A DNA stretch of 11,103 nt from Thermoplasmata archaeon (lineage in GTDB: Archaea; Thermoplasmatota; Thermoplasmata; Halarchaeoplasmatales; Halarchaeoplasmataceae): contig JAFDTZ010000070.1 of NCBI GenBank assembly GCA_019594305.1, positions 1 through 11,103 of the forward strand, read 5' to 3'. A program made the translations under genes and the position numbers. Of this stretch, positions 1 to 6,075 are shown piece by piece (the stretch's first letter is position 1; each line of letters begins with the position of its first letter). Under the pieces are notes generated by a model. The model saw only the letters and a list, made by a program, of their open reading frames with translations. It did no database searches and had not been told where the DNA came from.

Positions 1-1043
1 CGTATCTTTCTTTTACGTATCTTGTCGGCACGCCTGTGATCAACTCTTTTAGGCGTTCTCTGAGACAGTGTTATTCCTCTCAAAGATTCCATTACCTTTT
101 TAAATCTTCCCCTATCGACCTCCTCGGACAATATAAGTTTTACTTTGTATGATTTTTCAACCCTTGTGGATTTTATCTCTTTGACTTCGTTTCTTACAGA
201 ATATCTTAAGTTAAGTATCTCCACTTCTTCGTGGTTATTTACTTCTGAAGCGAGTTTATCCAGATCTATCTCCCTGTAGATCGGATCTGTGACTTCTATA
301 ACGAAGGGTCTTCCCGAGCCCAACATAAGCACGTCTATATCTTCTCTGCCCATCCCGTGAAGGGTAGCCTTCTCGCCCTCGGTCATCTCCAAGAGGGGTT
401 TTTCTATTATCTCTTCAACACTCGTTTGGTACATCTTTCCCGTACCGTCGCAGTGTGAACAACCCGTTCCCCAGCAGCGATTGCAGTTCCAACGGGTCTG
501 GGGTATACCCCTGACGAGCTTTCTGTACCTTCCGTATATGAAGAGAGGGCTCAGCTCTATTTCAACGGCGTCGAACCGGGTATCTACGATGGCCTTTACA
601 TCGGGTGTCTCCAGGTCAACTTCGGCCTCCAAGCGGGCATCGACACGTTTTCCAACTTCTCGATTCACCTCCGTCTTTATGGGGGACGATGTTGTTATAT
701 CGAGGTCCGCCCAGATCCGTTCCTCCGTCTCTTCTATCTCAGGGTCTATCCTGGAGCCTACTAAAAAGGATTTGAACTCTACGTCGGCGAACGCTTCCGT
801 GACTAAGTTAGCGAACTTGTCGAACTCCGTGCAAAGTATACCACAGACGGCGCACGTCTCGGATTCGGGCCTTAACTTCTCCCGGTTTTCACCCGCGGTG
901 CGGTACATGGCGCTATAAACTCTCAAGGCATGGCCTCTTTCATCGTTGGTTAGCCCGTGTCCGAGTTGGGCGAACAGCCTACCGAGACAGTTGTCGCAAA
1001 GCCCGATCTCCATGGCTTTCTCTGCCTTCTTCAACAGTTCCAT
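1..1043 (-). CDS. pus10: tRNA pseudouridine synthase Pus10 (3' end cut by window edge)
   Basis: Archaeal Pus10 makes pseudouridine 54 and/or 55 in the T-arm of tRNA, in the cytoplasm. The frame is open from ATG at 1043 to the edge (347 codons, no stop), so the C-terminus lies outside. An N-terminal region carries two CxxC pairs (C16/C19 and C64/C67), as in the zinc-binding THUMP-containing domain of the family. A second cysteine group follows at C187/C190 and C195/C198, within NCNRCWGTGCSHCDGTGKMY, a family hallmark. The catalytic block is HGMGREDIDVLMLGSGRPF (229-247), whose aspartates D235/D237 include the expected nucleophile. The RVDHRRADKIRKRK segment near the edge is also typical. Leucine stands where I expect arginine in DVRML, a minor oddity. 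The start is supported by a TATA box 28 bp upstream with no Shine-Dalgarno sequence, suggesting a leaderless mRNA. Family identity is near certain. Confidence 0.95.
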   Translation of the reverse strand, partial: MELLKKAEKAMEIGLCDNCLGRLFAQLGHGLTNDERGHALRVYSAMYRTAGENREKLRPESETCAVCGILCTEFDKFANLVTEAFADVEFKSFLVGSRIDPEIEETEERIWADLDITTSSPIKTEVNREVGKRVDARLEAEVDLETPDVKAIVDTRFDAVEIELSPLFIYGRYRKLVRGIPQTRWNCNRCWGTGCSHCDGTGKMYQTSVEEIIEKPLLEMTEGEKATLHGMGREDIDVLMLGSGRPFVIEVTDPIYREIDLDKLASEVNNHEEVEILNLRYSVRNEVKEIKSTRVEKSYKVKLILSEEVDRGRFKKVMESLRGITLSQRTPKRVDHRRADKIRKRKI

Positions 1044-1062
1044 GTGTCAACAGATGAAAACC

Positions 1063-1078
1063 CCCCTATATATAATCT
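1063..1078 (-). promoter_or_regulatory. TATA-box promoter of pus10
   Basis: On the minus strand ATTATATATA runs from 1076 to 1067. Its centre is about 28 bp from the pus10 ATG. Archaeal TATA boxes usually sit 25-30 bp before the transcription start, so the start would fall at or next to the ATG. A G run follows at 1066-1061 and no Shine-Dalgarno sequence is seen. The box lies in the 42 bp between the upstream membrane-protein gene and pus10, so pus10 need not depend on read-through. Confidence 0.65.
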
Positions 1079-1085
1079 AATGCCA

Positions 1086-1508
1086 TCATATACCTTCCGC
1101 TATACTGTGCAATCTTTCTTTTGTAAGCAGTAAAGAAGTTACGAGCAGGGTGATGAAGGCCGCCTCGAATATAAATCCCCTCTCCACGAGTACGCCTATG
1201 AGGAAGGTGAGAAAAAAAGCCACCGGAGTGGTTATTCCAACGGTGTGGACCTCGTACTTGAGGTAGGCCAGCAGTAGTGCAAAAGCTCCGAAGGTAATAA
1301 CACCCACCTCGACCAGTGCTAAACCGGTTTCCGCAGCCAGGAAAGAGAAAATAACTCCCGAAAGGCATGTTAAGGGGAATGTGCGCACTCCGGCTATAAC
1401 CAACTTATCGTCCTTCCTATGTTCCCTTTCAAGGCCTATGAGAGCACCCAAGCTAACGGCTATGAGTGAGTGTATCAGGATATTCACATCTACGAACTCC
1501 ACGGCCAT
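1086..1508 (-). CDS. MgtC/SapB-like (DUF4010 N-terminal type) membrane protein
   Basis: A 140-residue integral membrane protein with about five hydrophobic helices (roughly 9-27, 44-61, 65-84, 92-110 and 112-130). The family-typical blocks are GALIGLEREH (21-30), AGVRTF (39-44) and GITTPVAFFLTFLIG (91-105), which resemble the N-terminal MgtC-like half of DUF4010 proteins. DUF4010 proteins as I know them are about 400 residues, so this looks like a stand-alone MgtC-type module rather than a broken gene: its frame is clean and ends in TGA. MgtC proteins are linked to magnesium stress and ATPase control in bacteria, but no transported substrate can be read here. I chose ATG 1508 over the upstream in-frame ATG at 1589 because the extra 27 residues are polar and lysine-rich and overlap the divergent promoter, and because a TATA-like box lies 28 bp before 1508. 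It is on the same strand as pus10, 42 bp upstream. Confidence 0.8.
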   Translation of the reverse strand: MAVEFVDVNILIHSLIAVSLGALIGLEREHRKDDKLVIAGVRTFPLTCLSGVIFSFLAAETGLALVEVGVITFGAFALLLAYLKYEVHTVGITTPVAFFLTFLIGVLVERGFIFEAAFITLLVTSLLLTKERLHSIAEGI

Positions 1509-1531
1509 AGGATAGTATTTAGTGATGTACG

Positions 1532-1554
1532 TTTTAATTTTTCCGGTTTTAAAA
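1532..1554 (-). promoter_or_regulatory. Probable promoter of the MgtC-like gene
   Basis: Two A/T-rich boxes lie on the minus strand. AAATTAAAA (1541-1532) is centred about 28 bp before the chosen ATG at 1508, and TTTTTAAAA is centred near 1550. No Shine-Dalgarno sequence precedes the ATG, so the nearer box suggests a leaderless transcript. Assignment between the two boxes is uncertain. Confidence 0.4.
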
Positions 1555-1579
1555 AGTGTCCGAAATGTTTGAATAAAGC

Positions 1580-1645
1580 TAATATACACCCACTGTTATC
1601 CACACTAACTACAATATTTTGTAGTGTAATAATAGGTAAAGAGGA
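1580..1645 (+). promoter_or_regulatory. Promoter and ribosome binding site of the flavodiiron gene
   Basis: CTAATATAC at 1580-1588 is a good archaeal TATA box, which predicts a transcription start near 1609-1611. The leader would then be about 40 nt and carries GAGGA (1641-1645), six bases before ATG 1652. Unlike the two minus-strand genes opposite, this one appears to have a leader and a Shine-Dalgarno sequence. The predicted start lies inside the inverted repeat listed separately. Confidence 0.6.
1602..1627. promoter_or_regulatory. Inverted repeat, candidate operator over the flavodiiron start site
   Basis: ACTACAA (1608-1614), spacer TATT, TTGTAGT (1619-1625) form a perfect 7-bp inverted repeat. 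An outer pair, ACACTA (1602-1607) and TAGTGT (1622-1627), is also complementary and overlaps the inner one. The element sits 20-40 bp downstream of the TATA box, over the predicted transcription start. Archaeal repressors commonly bind there to block RNA polymerase recruitment. It could instead be a hairpin at the 5' end of the transcript. A bound regulator is inferred, not seen. Confidence 0.5.
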
Positions 1646-1651
1646 ATTAAT

Positions 1652-2836
1652 ATGGCGGTTTTGCAGGTTAAAAAAGGGATCTACGAAGTGGGTGCCGGTG
1701 ACTGGGACAGAGTATTGTTCGATGAATTGATACCCCTACCGGACGGTACAAGTTACAATGCTTATATCGTACAGGGCCGCGAGAAGACGGCATTGATAGA
1801 TACGGTTGACCCTTCCAAAAGTGATGTACTACTGGAAAATTTGAGTTATCTAGGTATCAAAAAACTCGATTACGTGGTTTCACATCACGCCGAACAAGAC
1901 CATTCCGGGAGCATACCTATAATACTCACTGTTTTTCCCAAGGCTAAATTGGTTACGAACGAAAAATGTAAGGGCTTCCTCATGGAACACCATAATATAA
2001 AAGAAAATAAGTTCAAAGTAGTAAAGGATAAAGAAGAACTATCTCTGGGAGACAGGACACTGGAGTTTCATCTCATGCCTTGGGTTCACTGGCCCGAGAC
2101 CATGGTTTCCCTCCTGAAGGAGGACAAGATCCTTTTTTCATGCGACTTCTTCGGTTCGCACATGGCCTCCAGCAATCTGTATATGAAGGATAAGGCAAGG
2201 GTTTACCTGGCAGCGAAACGCTACTACGCGGAGATAATGATGCCCTTCAGGTCACCGATCAAGAGCAACCTAAAGAAGCTGGAAAAACTGGATTTCCAGA
2301 CGATAGCCACCGGTCACGGACCGATTTACGACGAACCGGAATTCATCCTCGATGCGTATAGGGAATGGGTTTCCAACGATGTAAAAGGCGAGATAATCGT
2401 GCCTTACGTATCCATGCACGGCAGTACTGAGAAGATGGTAACTCATTTCGTGGACCACCTTATGGAACGGGGAATGGATGTAAGACCGTTCAACATAACC
2501 ACCACGGACCTGGGAACCCTGGCCATGGCCCTGGTGGACGCCGCGACCATCGTGATCGGCACACCAACGGTACTGGTGGGTCCTCACCCCAAAGTGGTCT
2601 ATGCGGCCAGCCTCATAAATTCACTCAGACCAAAGACAAGATTTGCATCTGTGATAGGATCGTACGGTTGGGGCGGCAGGGCCCTGGAGATGATCAAAGA
2701 TAATCTTAGCAACCTTCAGGTGGAGATGCTGGATCCGGTGATGATAAAGGGTTCGCCGACCTTAAAGGATCTCAGAGAACTGGAGAGGTTGGCGGACGAT
2801 ATAATCAAAAGGCATAATGAGGCCGGTCTTAAATGA
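1652..2836 (+). CDS. fprA: Flavodiiron protein (FprA-type A-type flavoprotein)
   Basis: A 394-residue cytoplasmic flavodiiron protein. The family reduces O2 to water or NO to N2O, protecting anaerobes; archaeal members can take electrons from F420H2, rubredoxin or another carrier. The N-terminal metallo-beta-lactamase-like domain (about 1-245) has the full iron ligand set: H79, E81, D83 and H84 in SHHAEQDHSG, H146 in PWVHWPET, D165 in FSCDFFGSH, and H222 in TGHGPI. The C-terminal flavodoxin domain (about 247-390) has the FMN phosphate loop SMHGSTEKM (254-262) and SYGWGG (337-342). Length is that of class A enzymes, with no fused rubredoxin or flavin reductase, so the electron donor is encoded elsewhere. 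It is transcribed alone, 92 bp before the next gene, from a promoter with an operator-like repeat. O2 and NO preference cannot be told from sequence. The family call is near certain. Confidence 0.97.
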   Translation: MAVLQVKKGIYEVGAGDWDRVLFDELIPLPDGTSYNAYIVQGREKTALIDTVDPSKSDVLLENLSYLGIKKLDYVVSHHAEQDHSGSIPIILTVFPKAKLVTNEKCKGFLMEHHNIKENKFKVVKDKEELSLGDRTLEFHLMPWVHWPETMVSLLKEDKILFSCDFFGSHMASSNLYMKDKARVYLAAKRYYAEIMMPFRSPIKSNLKKLEKLDFQTIATGHGPIYDEPEFILDAYREWVSNDVKGEIIVPYVSMHGSTEKMVTHFVDHLMERGMDVRPFNITTTDLGTLAMALVDAATIVIGTPTVLVGPHPKVVYAASLINSLRPKTRFASVIGSYGWGGRALEMIKDNLSNLQVEMLDPVMIKGSPTLKDLRELERLADDIIKRHNEAGLK

Positions 2837-2855
2837 ACTATTTACCTTACGGAAA

Positions 2856-2878
2856 TTATTTTATATACGGAACGGTTC
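2856..2878 (+). promoter_or_regulatory. Promoter of the HTH regulator with a small downstream palindrome
   Basis: TTTATATA at 2860-2867, preceded by purine-rich GGAAAT, is a strong archaeal TATA box; a start near 2889 is expected. Just downstream, GAAC (2870-2873), G, GTTC (2875-2878) make a short perfect inverted repeat. An autorepressor could bind it, but it is short enough to be chance. The GTG start at 2929 has only a weak GAGAT ribosome binding site (2920-2924). Confidence 0.5.
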
Positions 2879-2928
2879 TTTGTGGAATCTGAGGTTTTAC
2901 AATTCAAAAACAACCCTGCGAGATAATT

Positions 2929-3276
2929 GTGGATTATATTCTGCCTTCGGTGAGAGCGCAGCTAGCCAAGGAACTGGTGGACTGTGACATATCTCAACGA
3001 AAGGTGGCGGATATACTCGGTTTGACCCCGGCTGCGGTTTCACAGTACATGAGCGGGAAGAGGGGCTACGCGGTGGAATTCGACCAAGATATACTGGATG
3101 AATTGAGGATATATGCAGGTAAGATATGCAGAGGCGAGATACAATATATCGGACCTGTTTTATGTCATGTATGTAACAAAGTATGGAATAGAAGGACCTT
3201 GGAACAGGTTGAGGAAAATTTTGATACTAAGGTGGAGATGTGCCATACCTGCGAAAGGTTGTGCAATAAAAAATAG
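2929..3276 (+). CDS. HTH transcriptional regulator with C-terminal cysteine cluster (COG2522-like)
   Basis: A 115-residue archaeal DNA-binding protein. Residues 8-46 form an Xre/Fis-like helix-turn-helix, with ISQRKVADILGLTPAAVSQY (21-40) as the recognition unit, followed by MSGKRGYAVEF as in the small archaeal COG2522 regulators. The C-terminal half has C79xxC82 and C105xxC108xxxC112 plus a lone C67, consistent with a zinc ribbon or a metal/redox-sensing cluster. It starts at GTG (2929); no in-frame alternative fits the HTH better. The CcdA-like gene starts 21 bp after its stop, so the two are probably co-transcribed, and the protein may control that gene, itself, or neighbouring redox genes. 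DNA-binding function is firm. The target and any redox-sensing role are inference. Confidence 0.88.
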   Translation: MDYILPSVRAQLAKELVDCDISQRKVADILGLTPAAVSQYMSGKRGYAVEFDQDILDELRIYAGKICRGEIQYIGPVLCHVCNKVWNRRTLEQVEENFDTKVEMCHTCERLCNKK

Positions 3277-3297
3277 ATCACAGGCAGGTGATGCAGA

Positions 3298-4008
3298 GTG
3301 AATGAATTTTTACTATTTCTTTCCATCCTCGGTTATTCACTTTTCTGGGGACTTAGAAAGGGAAGTACCTTCTGTGTAGCTTTCTGTGCCCCTTCACTTT
3401 TTCCCGTCATATCTCAAAAGGAAAGTTGGACCGAAGGTCTTATGACCGGTATAAAATTCAACGCACCCCGGGTACTCCTATTGGTTATATTCGGAGGTGC
3501 CCTGGGTTTCATACTCTACAAGGGCTCTACTTTGGACTCGGTTTCGTCGGTCGGCGGACATATGTTCAGATACGGCTATCTGGTCATCGGCACGATTTTG
3601 ATCTTATTGGGTTTATACAATCTCTCTCATTCCCTGGAGGAGAGGGAGGACATAAAGGAAGGTGTATGTCATCCTCTCTTCAAGGTAGTTAGGGACAGAA
3701 AATTTCCTTTTGTATGGGGTTCGCTCTTCAGTCTCGTATGTGTCGGGGAAGCGGCCATCGGTTTTGAGACCTTTTTGTTGGTCGGTTCCATGTCTTTCTT
3801 CTTCTCCAGCCCTGTGGCCGCGGTATCCATAGGCGGTCTTGTTATGTTCTTCTTCGGTATCGGCCTCTCCGTACCCATGCTTTTGTACACATCGTTAGGT
3901 GCCAAGTATTCTGTCGACAGAAGCAGGATATGGCTGAACCGGTTCAGGATATTCAGCTCGGTTTTGATGATATTGTTCGGTATGATCGCTGTAATATCAT
4001 CGCTGTGA
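3298..4008 (+). CDS. CcdA/DsbD-like six-helix membrane thiol:disulfide carrier
   Basis: A 236-residue membrane protein with six predicted helices (about 4-20, 56-74, 92-110, 137-163, 172-200 and 215-235). Helix 1 ends in C26VAFC30AP followed by FPVI, and helix 4 carries C148 in SLVCVGEA. One redox cysteine in helix 1 and one in helix 4 is the pattern of CcdA and of the central DsbD domain, which move two electrons from cytoplasmic thioredoxin to extracytoplasmic thiol proteins. C124 lies in a loop. The call rests on topology and cysteine placement, not on long identity, so a TauE/SafE-like permease is the main alternative. The GTG start at 3298 is chosen because AGGTGAT (3286-3292) lies 5 nt upstream. 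It follows the HTH gene by 21 bp. Two exported thioredoxin-fold proteins encoded downstream would be natural partners. Confidence 0.72.
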   Translation: MNEFLLFLSILGYSLFWGLRKGSTFCVAFCAPSLFPVISQKESWTEGLMTGIKFNAPRVLLLVIFGGALGFILYKGSTLDSVSSVGGHMFRYGYLVIGTILILLGLYNLSHSLEEREDIKEGVCHPLFKVVRDRKFPFVWGSLFSLVCVGEAAIGFETFLLVGSMSFFFSSPVAAVSIGGLVMFFFGIGLSVPMLLYTSLGAKYSVDRSRIWLNRFRIFSSVLMILFGMIAVISSL

Positions 4009-4012
4009 GTCA

Positions 4013-4078
4013 TTAACAATCGTTAAGCTTAAATATGTATATGTGGTTAACACTGTTTAAAAATGAAAAATAGGAGGG
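4013..4078 (+). promoter_or_regulatory. Promoter region of the exported thioredoxin gene, with inverted repeats and strong RBS
   Basis: TTAAATATG at 4029-4037 is a candidate TATA box, predicting a start near 4058. Around it are TTAAC (4013-4017) and GTTAA (4022-4026) in inverted order four bases apart, the palindrome TTAAGCTTAA (4023-4032) overlapping the box, and GTTAAC (4046-4051). The repeated TTAAC/GTTAA words could be regulator half-sites, although A/T-rich promoters give such words by chance. AGGAGGG (4072-4078), 7 nt before ATG 4086, is a very strong Shine-Dalgarno sequence. This region separates the exported-protein cluster from the upstream HTH/CcdA-like unit. Confidence 0.5.
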
Positions 4079-4085
4079 ATTAAAT

Positions 4086-6026
4086 ATGCGATACGAAAGA
4101 TTAGGTATCTTCTGCGTAGTGGTGTTGTCTGTTATACTGATACTTTCAACGGTAACGGGTATCTTTCACCACAACCCAGATGTGGAGAGCGAGCTAAAAG
4201 AAGAGATAACGAATTCCGTTCCGAGAACGGTCCTTGTGGAAAACTTCGGAGCTACCTGGTGCGGACCCTGCAGAGGTGCCATGGGTGCCCTGGGGCGCTT
4301 AGCTGATGAATATCCGAGAGAGCAATTGGGTATCCTTAAATATCATCTTAACGATGATTATTCTGTACCTGGTAACTCGGAGAGGGCCGGTAGCGAAGCC
4401 TACGACGTTCCTGCTATACCGCTTTCCTTCTTCGATGGAATCGACGGATACATCGGCGGAAGTAATGATCCATACGATCCGAATATCTACAATATTTATA
4501 AAGATAGAATCGATAACGCACTGGGCGAGAATACATACTTGTACATGGAAACCAAAGGCTACCCGGATGCCGATGGTATGGGTGTTATCGAGGCGACGGT
4601 AACGGCCAACGACACCGTCACCCATTCAAATCTCTGGATACACTTTGTGGTGGTCGAGGACCATGATTACTGGGATGGTGACCATCATATCAGGTTCACA
4701 GTTGTCCTTAATCTCGATCCCGAGGAGATCACCATAAGCCAGGGTCAAACACTTGAGTTTACAAGGGAATTCGAGATAGACAGCGAATGGGAAATCGATG
4801 ACCTTTACGTGACCGCTTTCGTGCAGACCCACGATTGGGAAGATGCCGGTAGCGGAAGTTACGAATGGCGCGAGGCGGAGGTGGTCCAGGCATCACAGAG
4901 CCCCCTGGAAGCCATCTTGACGGAGGATATCGAACTGAATGCAGGAGGTAACAGCGACGGATGGAACTTCATCTCATATAGATATCTTCAAGGCGACACA
5001 AGCCTTAGTGCGATCCTAGATGACCCGGATAATGGTATCGCGGGCAACTATGATAAAGTCATGTGGTACGGTGGTGCGACATACGATATCACCTACGAAA
5101 CCATATTCAGCGATGATGTCGAAGGCGGCGATATCGGGTACATAACCGATACGTCACATCTGGATGCCAGTAGATGGGGTATCAGGCAGCATGGTTCATC
5201 TTCCGGAGACAATTCATGGGATTTCGGAGACGGTATGTTCAACAAGCGCTCCGATGTAGGCATGCTGAGCTGGTTGATCTCGCCGGAGATAGATCTCACC
5301 GGCGCAAACGCTCCGGAGCTCACCTTCCAGCACTGGTACGACTGGGGCGATACCGCACTTTACGACGCAGGAAACGTAAAGATATCTACGGAAGGTACCG
5401 ACGGACCTTGGACCTTGATAATACCGGAGGAAGGCTACGACGGGACTGTCCCCACCGATTGGGGCAATCCTTTAGGCGGCGAGCGAGCCTGGGGTGGCTC
5501 TTCCGGTTGGACAACGGCCACCTTCGACCTGTCGGAATATGCAGGCGGAACCGTTCATATCCGATGGGACGCAGGTACCGAGGCCTGGGATGATTTCAAC
5601 GGACCCGGATGGCGCATAGATGACATCATGGTAACTCGTATGGTGTACGAGATATCCGAACACGCTACATGGCAATCTTTCGAACCGGGCAGAGCGGAGC
5701 ACTTCAACAACTTGGACTCGTGGGACCACTCCATGGGCATATGGATACACATGACTACCTCAGATACTCTAACAGTGGTAGGTACTTTACCGGACAGTAC
5801 AACTATAATTCTAAACCCCGGTTGGAACATGGTGGGATATCCCAGCGGCACTGCGGGAAACAACGGGCTACCGGAAGAGGTCGATAAGATAGGTTACTTT
5901 GACGGGAACAACCCCTACAATCTAGCCTACGATACGAACCCTGGTGACTTTTCGTTCTCTCCCAACCAAGGGTATTGGATCCACAATCCCACCGATGATG
6001 TCCTCTTGTGGCGGATCGACTTCTGA
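4086..6026 (+). CDS. Exported thioredoxin/Omp28-like protein with a split 'GWN' domain and jelly-roll insert
   Basis: A 646-residue exported protein. Residues 6-26 are a signal peptide or N-terminal anchor. A thioredoxin fold (about 47-145) has the active site W58-C59-G60-P61-C62 and the cis-proline region DVPAIP (107-112), then FFDGIDGYIGG (115-125). Residues 150-272 form a beta-rich domain; this Trx-plus-sandwich order resembles Omp28-related proteins. A third module begins with GWNFISYRYLQGDTSL (292-307), breaks at about 330, and resumes at about 527 with ATWQSFEPGRAEHFNN and GWNMVGYP (579-586), ending at the stop. Between lies a MAM/immune-inhibitor-A-like jelly roll (about 331-526) with LSWLISPEIDL and GWRIDDI. 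Only C10 (signal) and the CGPC cysteines are present, so the active-site pair is the sole mature disulfide. A strong ribosome binding site supports the start. The likely role is dithiol exchange outside the membrane plus surface binding; the substrate is unknown. Confidence 0.85.
   Translation: MRYERLGIFCVVVLSVILILSTVTGIFHHNPDVESELKEEITNSVPRTVLVENFGATWCGPCRGAMGALGRLADEYPREQLGILKYHLNDDYSVPGNSERAGSEAYDVPAIPLSFFDGIDGYIGGSNDPYDPNIYNIYKDRIDNALGENTYLYMETKGYPDADGMGVIEATVTANDTVTHSNLWIHFVVVEDHDYWDGDHHIRFTVVLNLDPEEITISQGQTLEFTREFEIDSEWEIDDLYVTAFVQTHDWEDAGSGSYEWREAEVVQASQSPLEAILTEDIELNAGGNSDGWNFISYRYLQGDTSLSAILDDPDNGIAGNYDKVMWYGGATYDITYETIFSDDVEGGDIGYITDTSHLDASRWGIRQHGSSSGDNSWDFGDGMFNKRSDVGMLSWLISPEIDLTGANAPELTFQHWYDWGDTALYDAGNVKISTEGTDGPWTLIIPEEGYDGTVPTDWGNPLGGERAWGGSSGWTTATFDLSEYAGGTVHIRWDAGTEAWDDFNGPGWRIDDIMVTRMVYEISEHATWQSFEPGRAEHFNNLDSWDHSMGIWIHMTTSDTLTVVGTLPDSTTIILNPGWNMVGYPSGTAGNNGLPEEVDKIGYFDGNNPYNLAYDTNPGDFSFSPNQGYWIHNPTDDVLLWRIDF
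5076..5663 (+). other. Jelly-roll (MAM-like) domain insertion within the preceding protein
   Basis: This segment encodes residues 331-526 of the exported thioredoxin-like protein. LSWLISPEIDL (394-404), ELTFQHWYDW (411-420), SGWTTATFDLSEYAG (473-487) and GPGWRIDDIMV (507-517) match the conserved strands of MAM-like jelly-roll domains found at the ends of secreted M6-type peptidases. The flanks join into one continuous surface domain when it is removed. Its boundaries are estimates to about 10 residues. Confidence 0.65.
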
Positions 6027-6075
6027 CCACAAACCCTTTCCCTCATTACCTTATCTATAGGAATAGTGCGGAACG

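Noticed and set aside
481..918. Plus-strand open frame of 145 codons
   Set aside because: It lies wholly inside pus10 on the opposite strand and its serine/threonine-rich product has no recognisable fold; pus10 explains the region.
1509..1589. N-terminal extension of the MgtC-like protein to ATG 1589
   Set aside because: The added residues are polar and lysine-rich, do not resemble the family, and would place the start inside the divergent promoter.
1470..1730. Plus-strand open frame across the divergent promoter region
   Set aside because: It overlaps the start of the MgtC-like gene, the promoters and the start of the flavodiiron gene, and has no ribosome site of its own.
5174..5593. Arginine-rich 139-codon plus-strand frame
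   Set aside because: It is a shadow of the exported thioredoxin-like gene; the composition is that of a shifted frame, and the main frame shows clear domain motifs throughout.
6051..6060. TATA-like TTATCTATAG before the CARDB gene
   Set aside because: It lies only about 20 bp before the ATG, too close for the usual spacing, so a separate promoter for 6076 is not supported.
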